Source: Clostridiales bacterium (GTDB lineage: Bacteria; Bacillota_A; Clostridia; Christensenellales; Aristaeellaceae). Taken from it: DNA of 16,854 bases. The notes under the pieces were generated by a model, which saw only the letters and a list, made by a program, of their open reading frames with translations, searched no databases and was not told the DNA's origin. The position numbers were made by a program, and so were the translations under genes. Of this stretch, positions 1-8,685 are shown piece after piece. Each line of letters begins with the position of its first letter. The first letter of the stretch is position 1. The stretch is from positions 1 through 16,854 of the forward strand of contig JAIKWN010000189.1 of assembly GCA_024684665.1 (NCBI GenBank). Reading direction: 5' to 3'.

Positions 1-912
1 CACTGGGAAATCGCGGGAGCGAAGCTGGAAAGGCCGTTCCCGACGTTTCCGAACGGTTTCCCGCAGCAGTTCATCACCGCTTTCGAACAGAGAGTCGGCA
101 GGAAAACCATGGGAAACTATCCCGCCAGCGGAACCGCGATCCTGGACGAACTGGGCGAAGCCCATATGAAGACAGGCGACCTCATCGTCTATACTTCGGC
201 GGACAGCGTGTTCCAGATCGCGGCGCATGAGGAAATCGTTCCGCTGGAAGAGCTCTACCGGATCTGCCGGATCGCTCGGGAAATGCTGTGTGGAGAGCTT
301 GAGGTCGGCCGCGTCATCGCGAGACCATTCCTCGGAACCGGGAAAGGCGCTTTCAAACGGACGGGAAACCGGCGCGATTTCAGCGCGCTTCCGCCGACCA
401 CCTGCTGCGATCTCCTCGCGGATGCGGGGAAGACCGTTTACGGGATCGGGAAAATCGAGGACATTTTCACGGACAAGGGCATCACGAAGTCCAACCACGC
501 AGCGGGCAACCCCGCCTGCATCAAAGCGACCCTGCAGGCTTTGGAGGAAGACTTCGACGGACTCCTGTTTGTGAATCTCGTGGATTTCGACAGCGTTTAC
601 GGGCATCGGCGGGATGTTGAAGGCTATGCCAGGGCACTCATGGAGTTTGATCAGGCGCTGCCCTCGATCGTGGAGCGAATGGGTCCCGAGGATCTTCTGA
701 TGCTGACCGCGGACCATGGTTGCGACCCCACCTTCAAGGGGACGGACCATACGAGGGAGTACATCCCGATCGTAGCCTGGGGAAAGAATCTGAAGGCGGG
801 CGTGGATCTCGGTATAAGGGACACATACGCGGACATCAGCGCTACTGTCCTTGAGTATTTCGGGATTGAAAACAGCCTGCACGGCAAATCCTTCTTGAAG
901 GAAATGCTGTAA
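1..912 (+). CDS. deoB: Phosphopentomutase, 3' part (5' end outside window)
   Basis: This enzyme interconverts ribose (or deoxyribose) 1-phosphate and 5-phosphate in nucleoside salvage, in the cytoplasm. Frame 1 is open from the first base, which reads HWEIAG and then a [10 protein letters not shown] stretch typical of DeoB, so the gene begins upstream. About 303 of the usual ~390 residues are present. The alkaline-phosphatase-superfamily metal motifs are visible: [10 protein letters not shown] near 598-627 and TADHG followed by [10 protein letters not shown] near 706-768. The N-terminal metal aspartate and the phosphorylated threonine lie outside the window. The segment [17 protein letters not shown] and the motif around KSNH also match the family. 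The first ATG at 109 is internal, not a start. A 34-nt gap separates it from the AAA+ ATPase gene, so they are probably cotranscribed. Identity is secure; the truncation is caused only by the window edge. Confidence 0.95.
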   Translation, partial: HWEIAGAKLERPFPTFPNGFPQQFITAFEQRVGRKTMGNYPASGTAILDELGEAHMKTGDLIVYTSADSVFQIAAHEEIVPLEELYRICRIAREMLCGELEVGRVIARPFLGTGKGAFKRTGNRRDFSALPPTTCCDLLADAGKTVYGIGKIEDIFTDKGITKSNHAAGNPACIKATLQALEEDFDGLLFVNLVDFDSVYGHRRDVEGYARALMEFDQALPSIVERMGPEDLLMLTADHGCDPTFKGTDHTREYIPIVAWGKNLKAGVDLGIRDTYADISATVLEYFGIENSLHGKSFLKEML

Positions 913-946
913 AACAGACAATGCAGTTCATCCGGAGGGAAAGCGC

Positions 947-2476
947 ATGACCGCGATGGAAAAGGGAAAGGCCGCCTACAGAAAGCTTGCGGGCGTATGT
1001 GATGATCTCGCCTCAAGCGGGAACTGGCAGAAGATCGGGACAAGCGATATCCGTCTGTTCCTCGATATGTATATACAGGTGCTGATCCTGCGCATGGCGG
1101 AAACGGGCGAACTGACGGACGAACTTCTCGCTTTTGCCGCAGAGGTGCCTTCGCGCGACGTTCTGCGGCTCAGCAGGATGGGAAAGGGAGCCGCTGTCCA
1201 GGCAGGATACAAGAACCGTTCCTTTGCCGAAGGAACGCCCCTGCTTCTCAGATGCTGTATCGCTACGGACGACAAGGACGGGACTTCGTACGCCAGCGAG
1301 TTTTTAAACGGCGTATCGGAACTGCTGTACGCTGCGGCAGAGGTGGATGGGAGCCGGAACGACCGTGAGATTCAGTTCATCACGACGTACATCGGGGGAC
1401 TGCGCACGTTTCTCATGAACCGTGAGGCAGGGAAATATACTTCCCGTATGTTTTCCTCCAATTCGGTTGTGCCCGGACAGACAGAGGTACGTGAAAAGGG
1501 CAAGCGGGACGGAAAAAACAAGGAGCAGAAGGCTGAGGCGAAGAATACGCCCGCGGAAGCTGCGCCTGAAGAAGACCCGGCGACCCTCGAAGAACTCATG
1601 GCGGAGCTGGACGGGCTGATCGGCCTTACGGAAGTGAAGAAGGAGGTTCACGACCTTGTAAACCTCATCCGGGTGCGGGAAATCCGGAAGGAAAATGGCC
1701 TCAAGGTCATGAACATGAGCTTCCATATGGTGTTTACGGGGAACCCCGGTACCGGAAAGACGACCGTCGCCCGCCTGATTGCGAGAATCTATAAAAAGCT
1801 TGGGTTCCTCAGCAAAGGGCAGTTTGTGGAGACGGACCGCAGCGGCCTCGTGGCCGGTTATGTGGGACAGACCGCGGGAAAGGTCACCGAGGTCGTGAAC
1901 AGCGCCCTGGGAGGCATTCTCTTTATCGACGAAGCGTACGCACTTGCCCGGAAGGGTATGGAAAATGACTTTGGCCGGGAGGCCATCGACACGCTGGTAA
2001 AACTCATGGAGGATCACCGGGATGATTTCCTGGTCATCGTCGCCGGCTATACGCAGGAAATGCACGATTTCCTGACCAGCAATCCGGGCCTCATTTCGAG
2101 GTTTAACAAATACATCGACTTTCCGGATTATACGGACGATGAACTGATGCAGATTCTGAATCTCATGGCCGGAAAGCAGGAATACCGGGTGAACGGGGAA
2201 GCGGCGGCATCCATCCGCTCCCATCTTGAGGCAATGACGATCAGCGAACGGATGGATTTCGGCAATGCACGCGGGATCCGCAATACGCTGGAAAAACTCG
2301 TGCAGGCGCAGTCGAACCGCATCGTGGAGATCGAAGGAACGGTAACAAAGGACATCCTGATGGAAATCACTGCGGAAGATTACAGAGCCGCATTTCCCGG
2401 GGAGGTGCCCGAACCCGCCGAAAAAGAAGCGGACGAGGGCGGGGCAGAGCAGGAGGAGCAGCAGAATCCTGTATGA
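947..2476 (+). CDS. AAA+ ATPase of the CbbX/SpoVK type with N-terminal helical (TerB-like?) region
   Basis: This is a 509-residue AAA+ protein. Residues 1-165 are mostly helical. The stretch [16 protein letters not shown] (129-144) resembles the acidic metal-site pattern of TerB-like domains; this assignment is tentative. Residues 175-215 form a charged Lys/Glu/Ala linker. The ATPase core at ~216-475 has Walker [10 protein letters not shown] (265-273), the CbbX-family pore-loop segment [11 protein letters not shown] (300-310), Walker B ILFIDEA (324-330), a sensor-1-like VIVAGYT (363-369), a likely arginine finger in NPGLISRF (R385) and a sensor-2 region GNARGIRN (439-446). The C-terminus is acidic and glutamate-rich. 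The ATG at 947 has GGAGG 8 nt upstream. Relatives include SpoVK of sporulation and CbbX, the Rubisco activase; no Rubisco is seen here, so a remodelling ATPase of unknown client is the safest call. Its stop overlaps the next start (ATGA), implying translational coupling to the serine hydrolase. Confidence 0.88.
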   Translation: MTAMEKGKAAYRKLAGVCDDLASSGNWQKIGTSDIRLFLDMYIQVLILRMAETGELTDELLAFAAEVPSRDVLRLSRMGKGAAVQAGYKNRSFAEGTPLLLRCCIATDDKDGTSYASEFLNGVSELLYAAAEVDGSRNDREIQFITTYIGGLRTFLMNREAGKYTSRMFSSNSVVPGQTEVREKGKRDGKNKEQKAEAKNTPAEAAPEEDPATLEELMAELDGLIGLTEVKKEVHDLVNLIRVREIRKENGLKVMNMSFHMVFTGNPGTGKTTVARLIARIYKKLGFLSKGQFVETDRSGLVAGYVGQTAGKVTEVVNSALGGILFIDEAYALARKGMENDFGREAIDTLVKLMEDHRDDFLVIVAGYTQEMHDFLTSNPGLISRFNKYIDFPDYTDDELMQILNLMAGKQEYRVNGEAAASIRSHLEAMTISERMDFGNARGIRNTLEKLVQAQSNRIVEIEGTVTKDILMEITAEDYRAAFPGEVPEPAEKEADEGGAEQEEQQNPV

Positions 2477-3681
2477 AGAAACGGATTGTGGTAGACCTGT
2501 CCGGCATACCGAAACGCGGTCGGCGTCTCGTTCCAGGGATGGCGGGATTTTTCGCCCTGCTGCTGTTTTCCCTCGTACTTGTGTCGGCGGCGGCAGAGAG
2601 TATGGACGAGGAAGCCGACCGGATTTTTCGGAGCATGCGCTGTGTCGGCGGCGCTTTTGTCGTGGCGCAGCATGGGGAAATCGTCTATGAGCGCTACTAC
2701 GGCTTAAAGCACAAAGCGACGGGTGAGCCGGTTGACGAAAACACCATATTCAAATGCGCGTCCGTCACAAAATTTGTGACCGGAATCGGTTTGCAGAAAA
2801 TGATGGACGACGGCCTGCTGGCCCCGGATGAAGACATCAGCGCCTATCTTGGATACGCGGTCGGAAATCCCCGCTACCCGGGCACGAAGATTACGCTGCG
2901 CATGCTGATGTCCCATACTTCCGGCATCAATGAGGGCGCGTCGTTTAACTTTAAGAGCAGCCGCCTTTCCGATATGATCGCCCTGTCCAGTAAGGCACGG
3001 ACCAATTTCCGGGAAGTAAAACCGGGAACTCAGTACAAATACTCCAACTTTGGCGCGGGTATTACGGGAAGCATCATCGAGTCGGTGACGGGGAAGGACG
3101 TATCCACATTTCTGCGTGAGTATCTCTTTCTTCCGCTCGGCATGGATGCAGCCTATACCGCGAAACAGATCTCAAATCCTGAGGATATCGCCGCCACCTA
3201 CCGCAAGGACGGTTCCCTGTATCAGGCGCCATCCTACATGCTGAAGCAGGAATTCGAGGAAGCGGCGAACCCGGATCTGCACTATCGCGTCACGGTGGGC
3301 AGCCTTCTCATCCGGCCCAGAGACCTCGCGAGGCTGGGGATCGTGGCCTGCGGTGACGGTACGGTGGACGGAATCCGGGTGTTGAGCGCTGAGGCGCTCT
3401 CCCGCATGCGGGAACCGCAGAGCCTGCAGACGACGGGAATTACAGAAAAGTCGCCTTACAGTTTTTTCTGCATCCGGCAGGAAGGCCTTTTGAAAGACCG
3501 CGTCCTGTACGGGCATCAGGGTACAAACGAGGGAATCGTCTGCAATCTGTATTTTGAACCGGAAAGCGAACTCGTATTCTGCGTCATGACCAATGGCTGC
3601 CGAAGCGCGCGGGATAACGGCGTGGTGCGCCTCTCGCGAAAGCTCATTGAACTGGCGGCATCCGAGTTCCTGAAAGAATGA
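2473..3681 (+). CDS. Exported serine hydrolase, beta-lactamase/PBP fold (class C-like)
   Basis: This 402-residue protein has the three active-site motifs of the penicillin-binding/beta-lactamase superfamily. They are SxxK as S97-V-T-K100, YxN as Y190-S-N192, and the third motif as H348-Q-G350. A hydrophobic segment at ~24-42 ending SAAAES follows a long basic N-terminus, so the protein is probably exported by a signal peptide or held by an N-terminal anchor. Members act as D,D-peptidases, esterases or beta-lactam hydrolases, and substrate cannot be told from sequence. HQG in place of KTG is common in the esterase and peptidase-like members, so I do not call it a resistance gene. The ATG at 2473 overlaps the preceding stop by 4 nt. 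A weak AGGAGGAG lies further upstream inside the AAA gene, consistent with coupled translation. Confidence 0.88.
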   Translation: MKKRIVVDLSGIPKRGRRLVPGMAGFFALLLFSLVLVSAAAESMDEEADRIFRSMRCVGGAFVVAQHGEIVYERYYGLKHKATGEPVDENTIFKCASVTKFVTGIGLQKMMDDGLLAPDEDISAYLGYAVGNPRYPGTKITLRMLMSHTSGINEGASFNFKSSRLSDMIALSSKARTNFREVKPGTQYKYSNFGAGITGSIIESVTGKDVSTFLREYLFLPLGMDAAYTAKQISNPEDIAATYRKDGSLYQAPSYMLKQEFEEAANPDLHYRVTVGSLLIRPRDLARLGIVACGDGTVDGIRVLSAEALSRMREPQSLQTTGITEKSPYSFFCIRQEGLLKDRVLYGHQGTNEGIVCNLYFEPESELVFCVMTNGCRSARDNGVVRLSRKLIELAASEFLKE

Positions 3682-3689
3682 GGAAAGCA

Positions 3690-4949
3690 ATGAAAACAAA
3701 CGAATGGCTGAAAAAGAGGAGAGAAAACGCGCTGCTCGCCATGGAGGAGGACGCTCTTCTCATTTTGTATTCCGGCGAGGCGGTACCATGCTCGCTGGAT
3801 TCCTGTTATCCCTTTCAGGCGAACCGGCATTTCTTCTACCTGACCGGACTTACCCGCGAGAACATGGCGCTTGTCCTGTGCACAACGGAGGGGAAGCGTC
3901 GGGAGATTCTCTTTATCGAGGAAGCGCTGCCACGGGACGAGCGGTGGACCGGCCGGCGCATGCGCAAAGAAGAGGCAGAGGAAGAAAGCGGCATTGCGGA
4001 TGTCCGCTATCTTTCGGATCTGCCGGCCTTCCTGTCCCGCTGCTGCGTCCGTGAAGGCGTAGGGGCTGTTTATTTCGACTGCTACCGCAATGCCATAACG
4101 GATGTGGAGACGTACAACCTCACCGCGGCGAGACAGTTTCACGAGCGGTATCCGGCAATCCCCCTGAAGGACGCGCATCCGCTGATTTCCCGGCTGCGCA
4201 TGCGCAAGGATGAATCGGAAATTGCCGAGATCCGCAAAGCAATCTCCCACACGAAGGCCGGGCTGGACCGGGTGCTTATGGCACTCCGTCCCGGAATCCG
4301 GGAACGGGACGCTCAGCTGCAGTTTGAATTCACAGCGCTTTTGGACGGCGCCGAAGGACTCGCTTTCCCGACGATCGCCGGGGCAGGCGCGAATGGTTGT
4401 ATGCTGCATTACAGCGAAAACTGTGCCTGGCTTGGCGACGGGGATCTGCTGCTCCTGGATCTTGGCGCCCGCAGCAACGGCTACTGCGCGGACATCACGA
4501 GAACCTATCCGGTAAACGGCCGTTACAGCGCGCGTCAGAGGGAGTTTTACGACCTGGTTCTGAAGGCCAACCGGGAAGTCGCTGCATTCGCGGCGCCCGG
4601 AAAGACGCTGAAGGAACTGAATGAGCGCTGTAAGGAAGTGCTCGTAGAAGGTCTCATGCAGCTCGGGAAGATCGATAAGCCGGAAGACGTCGCCACGTAT
4701 TACATGCACAGCGTATCCCATCATCTGGGCATCGACACGCACGACGCGACGGTGAATGAAACGGTGCCTCTGGAGCCGGGCATGGTGATTACTGACGAGC
4801 CGGGCCTTTACATAGACGAAGAACGCATCGGAATCCGGATTGAAGACGATCTGCTCATTACGGAGGATGGATGCGTGACGCTCTCCGACGAAATCGCGCG
4901 GAATCCGGAAGAGATCGAGGCCCTCATGGCAGAGGCGGGAAAGAAATGA
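3690..4949 (+). CDS. Xaa-Pro aminopeptidase (M24B metallopeptidase)
   Basis: This enzyme removes N-terminal residues that precede proline, normally in the cytoplasm. Counted from the ATG at 3690 it has 419 residues. An N-terminal creatinase-like domain (~1-170, with NRHFFYLTGL) is followed by a pita-bread catalytic domain. The dimetal ligands are all visible: D257 (LLLDLG), D268 (CADITRTYP), H344 (SVSHHLGIDTHD), E370 (TDEPGLYI) and E385 (IRIEDD). H240 (MLHY) matches a conserved active-site histidine. An ATG at 3678 overlaps the previous stop, but GAGGA at 3680-3684 sits 5 nt before the ATG at 3690, which I prefer. Its own stop overlaps ispE by 4 nt. It resembles PepP more than the short PepQ type, so a precise symbol is not assigned. 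Confidence 0.93.
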   Translation: MKTNEWLKKRRENALLAMEEDALLILYSGEAVPCSLDSCYPFQANRHFFYLTGLTRENMALVLCTTEGKRREILFIEEALPRDERWTGRRMRKEEAEEESGIADVRYLSDLPAFLSRCCVREGVGAVYFDCYRNAITDVETYNLTAARQFHERYPAIPLKDAHPLISRLRMRKDESEIAEIRKAISHTKAGLDRVLMALRPGIRERDAQLQFEFTALLDGAEGLAFPTIAGAGANGCMLHYSENCAWLGDGDLLLLDLGARSNGYCADITRTYPVNGRYSARQREFYDLVLKANREVAAFAAPGKTLKELNERCKEVLVEGLMQLGKIDKPEDVATYYMHSVSHHLGIDTHDATVNETVPLEPGMVITDEPGLYIDEERIGIRIEDDLLITEDGCVTLSDEIARNPEEIEALMAEAGKK

Positions 4950-5818
4950 AGCTCTCCGTTTCCGCGTACGCGAAGGTCAACTGGTGTCTCGACGTCACGG
5001 GGGTCCGGGCGGACGGCTATCATGAACTGGATATGCTCATGCAGTCCGTTTCCCTTGCCGACCGTATGTTCTTTCAAAATGCGGAGGGGCTTACCCTGAC
5101 CGTCGACCGCCAGGAAATCCCGGCGGATGGCCGGAACCTCGTTCTCCGTGCGGCAGCCGCGCTGCGGGATGCGGCCGGATACGAGGGTGGTGCGGAAATT
5201 GCCCTGTACAAGCAGATTCCGTCGCAGGCCGGCATGGGCGGGGGAAGCTCGGACGCAGCAGCGACGCTGCGCGCTCTAAACCTTTTGTGGAATCTCGGTT
5301 TATCCGATACGAAGCTGGAGGAAATCGGTCTGTCGGTGGGCGCGGACGTTCCCTTCTGCGTGCGCGGCGGACTGCAGCGCGTGCAGGGGATCGGCGAGCG
5401 GCTTGATACGCTTTCGCCCGGTGGGACGATGCACCTTCTTGCGCTTCAGCCCTGTCGCGGGCTTTCCACCCCGCAGGTGTTCCGCGCTTTTCGGGAAGAA
5501 GACCGCGGACATGTCGTCCCGGATGCTGTTGAGAGTGCTCTGCTTGCGGGAGACGCACGGGCGCTGGGCAGGCTGATGGGGAATGCGCTGGAACCCGCCG
5601 CAGCGAGGATGTGCCCGGAAATCCGGGCGGCAAAGGAGCTTCTCAGGCAAAACGGAGCCTGCGGAGCAGAAATGACGGGAAGCGGATCCGTAGTGTTCGG
5701 GCTGTTTGAGGATGAAACTTCCTGCCAGACCGCGCTCCAAAGAGTCCGGAAGACGTACCCGGATACCTGTATGCTGCATACAGTCCCGTCTGGAAGCGAA
5801 ATCGAGGTTATACGGTAA
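4946..5818 (+). CDS. ispE: 4-diphosphocytidyl-2-C-methyl-D-erythritol kinase
   Basis: IspE uses ATP to phosphorylate CDP-methylerythritol in the MEP pathway, which makes the isoprenoid units for undecaprenyl phosphate and quinones. The 290-residue product has the GHMP-kinase layout. The N-terminal AYAKVNWCLDV carries K10, the glycine-rich ATP loop PSQAGMGGGSSDAA spans 92-105, D134 lies in VGADVPF, and the C-terminal GHMP motif is TGSGSVVFGLF (244-254). K10 and D134 correspond to the catalytic Lys and Asp of E. coli IspE. The reading frame stays open upstream to 4871 inside the peptidase gene, but the family N-terminus begins at the ATG at 4946, which overlaps the preceding stop (ATGA). This indicates coupling. 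A flippase gene follows after 43 nt. Confidence 0.96.
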   Translation: MKLSVSAYAKVNWCLDVTGVRADGYHELDMLMQSVSLADRMFFQNAEGLTLTVDRQEIPADGRNLVLRAAAALRDAAGYEGGAEIALYKQIPSQAGMGGGSSDAAATLRALNLLWNLGLSDTKLEEIGLSVGADVPFCVRGGLQRVQGIGERLDTLSPGGTMHLLALQPCRGLSTPQVFRAFREEDRGHVVPDAVESALLAGDARALGRLMGNALEPAAARMCPEIRAAKELLRQNGACGAEMTGSGSVVFGLFEDETSCQTALQRVRKTYPDTCMLHTVPSGSEIEVIR

Positions 5819-5861
5819 TGAGCCGCCGGATACAGGCAAAACAGATACCGGGAGTGAGGCA

Positions 5862-7169
5862 ATGAGGCGGATTCAAAAGCTTCTTCGGGGGCTGACGCGG
5901 AATGATTACGTCTTCACCATTTTCACGAAGGTGATGGCGGTTTTCATCGGGCTCGTCGCTTCCAGCTATTCGAACCGCTTTCTGGGGGCGGAACTGAAGG
6001 GGCAGCTGGGGAGCATCTCTTCTCTTCTTTCTGTCGTTGCGGTAACCGCAAATCTTGGACTCTATCAGCCCTATCCCTATTACAAGCGGCAGAAAGAGCC
6101 GGATGTGCTGGACCGGTTTCTCAGGATTTTTGCCCTGCAGTTCTTCCTGTATACCGCGATCGGCGTATATGGCGCCCTGCGCTTTTCGGATCTCCGGCTG
6201 ACAGCGGTCTGCCTGCTGGCGCCGATTCAGGTGCTTGCAAACCAGCTGAGCTTCATGATCATGGTGGAGGACGTGAAGTTCAAAAACGTCATCTTCTTCA
6301 CCGCCCGCATCACCAATACGCTCATCACGATTCTCGCCTTCTATACGATGAATCGGACGATCCTCGTTTCTCTCGCGCTCATCGTTGTCGGCGATCTCAT
6401 CACGGTTGTCATGGCCCTCGCACGGATGAAGAAACTGCCGAATCCGCTGCGTGCGGATCTGCGCTTTGCCGCAAAGATCCTGCCCTTCGGCATCGTTTCG
6501 ATGCTGACGACCCTGATGCTTACGCTCAATTACCGCCTTGATACCCTCATGATGGACTACCTGTTCCACGTACCACACCGGGAGATCGGGTTTTATACGC
6601 TGGGCGTATCGCTTTCCGAATACGGCTGGCTGATTCCGGACGCTTTCCGCGAGGTGCTGTTCTCGAGAACGGCAAAGGATGATGCGACCTCCGAGGTCGC
6701 GATGTCCATCAAGGTGAATCTCTGGCTGACGCTTTTCATGATTCTCGGCATCGTCTTCTTTGGACGGCTTGCCATCCGCATTCTGGCCGGCAGGGAATTC
6801 CTGCCCGCTTATCCTGTTACACTGCTCCTGATGCTGGGCATCATTCCCATGGGATGGTTTAAAATCGTGGGAACGCTGATGCTGGCTCAGGGAAAGAAGG
6901 GCCTTTATCTCGGAATGCTGTCCGTTTCCGTCGCGGTCAATATCGTCTGCAACCTGCTGACCATTCCCGTATGGGGGAAAATGGGAGCGGCTGCGGCGTC
7001 AGTGGCTTCCTATACGGCAGCGGGAGTCTTGTTCCTACGTTATTTTCTGCGCCGGTACCGGATTCCGGTGCACACGGTGTTCCTGTTCAGCCGGGATGAG
7101 CGCAAGGCGCTTTCCGGGCGGATGAAACGGTTTTTGATTAGGCTCCGCGGACCTAGGGCGTCTGCCTGA
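5862..7169 (+). CDS. Oligosaccharide/lipid flippase family membrane protein (Wzx/MOP superfamily)
   Basis: This 435-residue, strongly hydrophobic protein has about twelve predicted membrane segments and little soluble sequence. The first is near 17-35 and the last near 385-405, with a basic C-terminal tail. The pattern of paired helices, an early SNRFLGAELKGQLGSI loop, and GMLSVSVAVNIVCNLLTIP followed by GAAAASVASY late in the protein matches Wzx/RfbX-type polysaccharide exporters of the MOP superfamily. Such proteins move undecaprenyl-linked glycans across the inner membrane. The frame is open back to 5706, but that part lies within ispE and is basic, non-family sequence. The ATG at 5862 follows GGAGTGAGG and is preferred. 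No glycosyltransferase or polymerase gene is adjacent, so its substrate is unknown. Confidence 0.87.
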   Translation: MRRIQKLLRGLTRNDYVFTIFTKVMAVFIGLVASSYSNRFLGAELKGQLGSISSLLSVVAVTANLGLYQPYPYYKRQKEPDVLDRFLRIFALQFFLYTAIGVYGALRFSDLRLTAVCLLAPIQVLANQLSFMIMVEDVKFKNVIFFTARITNTLITILAFYTMNRTILVSLALIVVGDLITVVMALARMKKLPNPLRADLRFAAKILPFGIVSMLTTLMLTLNYRLDTLMMDYLFHVPHREIGFYTLGVSLSEYGWLIPDAFREVLFSRTAKDDATSEVAMSIKVNLWLTLFMILGIVFFGRLAIRILAGREFLPAYPVTLLLMLGIIPMGWFKIVGTLMLAQGKKGLYLGMLSVSVAVNIVCNLLTIPVWGKMGAAAASVASYTAAGVLFLRYFLRRYRIPVHTVFLFSRDERKALSGRMKRFLIRLRGPRASA

Positions 7170-7194
7170 CGCGTTACGCGGAAAGCCTGTTCAT

Positions 7195-7201
7195 AAGGAG
7201 G
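7195..7201 (+). promoter_or_regulatory. Ribosome binding site of cysS
   Basis: AAGGAGG lies 7 nt before the cysS ATG at 7209. It is one of the closest matches to the anti-Shine-Dalgarno in the window and fixes the start. The 39-nt gap from the flippase gene is too short for a T-box leader, and I see no promoter in it. Confidence 0.85.
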
Positions 7202-7208
7202 AAAGGGT

Positions 7209-8609
7209 ATGCAGATTTACAACACGCAGTCGAGACGCAAGGAAGAGTTTGTGCCAATTACGCCGGGCAAGGTGGGAATTTACTGCTGCGGCCCAACCGT
7301 CTACAACTATTTTCACATCGGAAACGCGCGGCCGTTCATCGTTTTCGACACGCTTCGCCGGTATTTCGAATACAAAGGCTATGAAGTGACCTTCGTTCAG
7401 AACTTCACGGACATCGACGACAAGATGATCCGTCGTGCGAACGAAGAGGGGATCACGGTCAAAGAACTGGGCGAGCGTTTCATCAAAGAGTATTATCAGG
7501 ACGCCGACGCTCTTGGCGTGGAACGCGCGAGCGTCAACCCGAAGGCTACGGAGCATATTCCGGAGATCATCGGGATCATTCAGAAGCTGGTAGAGAAAGG
7601 CCTTGCCTACGCCTGCCCGAACGGCGATGTCTACTATGATACGCAGGCTTTCCCGAGCTATGGAAAGCTCTGCGGGCAGAACCTGGAGGATCTTGAAAGC
7701 GGTGCCCGCATCGATGTGGACCCGAACAAACGGCATCCCATGGATTTTGCCCTCTGGAAGGCACAGAAGCCCGGCGAACCCGCCTGGGAATCCCCATGGG
7801 GCATGGGACGGCCCGGCTGGCACATCGAATGCTCGGCCATGAGCATGAAGTATCTGGGGGAAACCTTCGATATCCACTGCGGCGGCAAGGATCTCGTGTT
7901 CCCACACCATGAAAATGAGATCGCACAGAGTGAGGGCGCGACCGGAAAGCCCTTCGTCCACTACTGGATGCATAACGGCTTCATCAATGTGGACAACCAG
8001 AAGATGAGCAAGTCCCTGGGCAATTTCTTCACCGTGCGCGACATTTCAAAGGAATATGATCTGGAAGCGGTGCGCATGTTCATGCTGAGCGCGCACTACC
8101 GCAGCCCGATCAACTTCTCCCGCGACCTCATCGAGCAGGCGAAAAACGCTCTTGACCGCCTTTATACCGCAAAGGATCATTATGCTTTCCTGCTCTCCCA
8201 TGCGGAAGAGAAACCGGCGGATGAAAAGGGGCTCGCTATCCGTGCGCAGATCGCGAAGGCGAAGGAAGCTTTTGAAAGCGCCATGGACGACGATCTCAAC
8301 ACGGCGGATGCGCTCGGCGCCATCTTTGAGATGGTGCGCGCCTGCAATGCGGAAATGAACGAGGAAACCGACCGGGAGACGGTAAAGCTTGCGCTCGACA
8401 CGCTGCTCGAGCTGACCGCGGTCTGCGGAATTCTTCGAAGAAAAGAAGTCGAAGAGAGCGACGAAGTGCAGAAGCTGGCTGAAGCACGGGCGAAGGCGAG
8501 GGCGGAAAAGAACTGGGCGGAAAGCGACCGCCTGCGCGATGCCATCCAGGCGCTCGGATACGTTGTCAAGGACACGAAGCAGGGACAGCAGATCACAAAG
8601 GCAAACTGA
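7209..8609 (+). CDS. cysS: Cysteine--tRNA ligase
   Basis: This class I aminoacyl-tRNA synthetase charges tRNA-Cys in the cytoplasm. It is a full-length 466-residue protein. The class I signatures are HIGN (36-39) and KMSKS (265-269). The catalytic zinc ligands that select cysteine are C27 (CCGPTVY), C208 (GWHIECSAM), H233 and E237 (PHHENE). These are offset by one from the E. coli enzyme, C28/C209/H234/E238. The C-terminal DALR-type anticodon-binding region is present, and the end is basic. The start is set by a strong AAGGAGG. The gene appears to be expressed by read-through from upstream, because neither a promoter nor a T-box is visible in the short gap. No terminator is seen downstream; instead a new promoter follows directly. 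Confidence 0.98.
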   Translation: MQIYNTQSRRKEEFVPITPGKVGIYCCGPTVYNYFHIGNARPFIVFDTLRRYFEYKGYEVTFVQNFTDIDDKMIRRANEEGITVKELGERFIKEYYQDADALGVERASVNPKATEHIPEIIGIIQKLVEKGLAYACPNGDVYYDTQAFPSYGKLCGQNLEDLESGARIDVDPNKRHPMDFALWKAQKPGEPAWESPWGMGRPGWHIECSAMSMKYLGETFDIHCGGKDLVFPHHENEIAQSEGATGKPFVHYWMHNGFINVDNQKMSKSLGNFFTVRDISKEYDLEAVRMFMLSAHYRSPINFSRDLIEQAKNALDRLYTAKDHYAFLLSHAEEKPADEKGLAIRAQIAKAKEAFESAMDDDLNTADALGAIFEMVRACNAEMNEETDRETVKLALDTLLELTAVCGILRRKEVEESDEVQKLAEARAKARAEKNWAESDRLRDAIQALGYVVKDTKQGQQITKAN

Positions 8610-8625
8610 ACCAATCGGCTTGCGC

Positions 8626-8654
8626 TTGACAGTGTCTGAGGCGCGGAATAAAAT
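8626..8654 (+). promoter_or_regulatory. Sigma-70-type promoter for the site-2 protease-scpAB-mscL unit
   Basis: A perfect -35 box TTGACA (8626-8631) is separated by exactly 17 nt from TAAAAT (8649-8654), a 5/6 match to TATAAT. Transcription would begin near 8660, about 25 nt before the TTG start at 8686. It sits in the only gap of more than 45 nt between cysS and mscL, which supports a separate operon start here. Confidence 0.82.
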
Positions 8655-8671
8655 ACCGGTTACACGAAAAA

Positions 8672-8680
8672 AGGGGGTGG
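8672..8680 (+). promoter_or_regulatory. Shine-Dalgarno that defines a TTG start
   Basis: AGGGGGTGG closely matches the consensus AGGAGGTGA and ends 5 nt before the in-frame TTG at 8686. The next in-frame ATG is about 60 nt further on, inside the first membrane segment. This site therefore argues for initiation at TTG. A GTG at 8677 overlaps the site and is unlikely. Confidence 0.75.
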
Positions 8681-8685
8681 GGCCA

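Noticed and set aside
1304..2224. Minus-strand open frame of 306 codons opposite the AAA+ ATPase
   Set aside because: The plus strand has complete Walker A and B motifs and a good ribosome binding site; the antisense product has none of these.
2473..3681. Calling the exported serine hydrolase an antibiotic-resistance beta-lactamase
   Set aside because: The SxxK, YxN and HxG motifs are shared by many peptidases and esterases; nothing in sequence or context shows beta-lactam hydrolysis.
3955..4207. Two copies of the palindromic GCGCATGCGCAA in the aminopeptidase gene, considered as a protein-binding or uptake site
   Set aside because: Both encode Arg-Met-Arg-Lys in frame. Only two copies occur and nothing else around them is repeated, so chance from codon use is likely.
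3516..4742. Long minus-strand open frame (408 codons) opposite the aminopeptidase gene
   Set aside because: It mirrors a well-supported M24 peptidase gene. The product shows no recognisable motif, and GC-rich codon use commonly leaves the antisense frame open.
7170..7208. T-box leader before cysS
   Set aside because: The gap is only 39 nt, with no specifier stem, T-box sequence or terminator/antiterminator pair.
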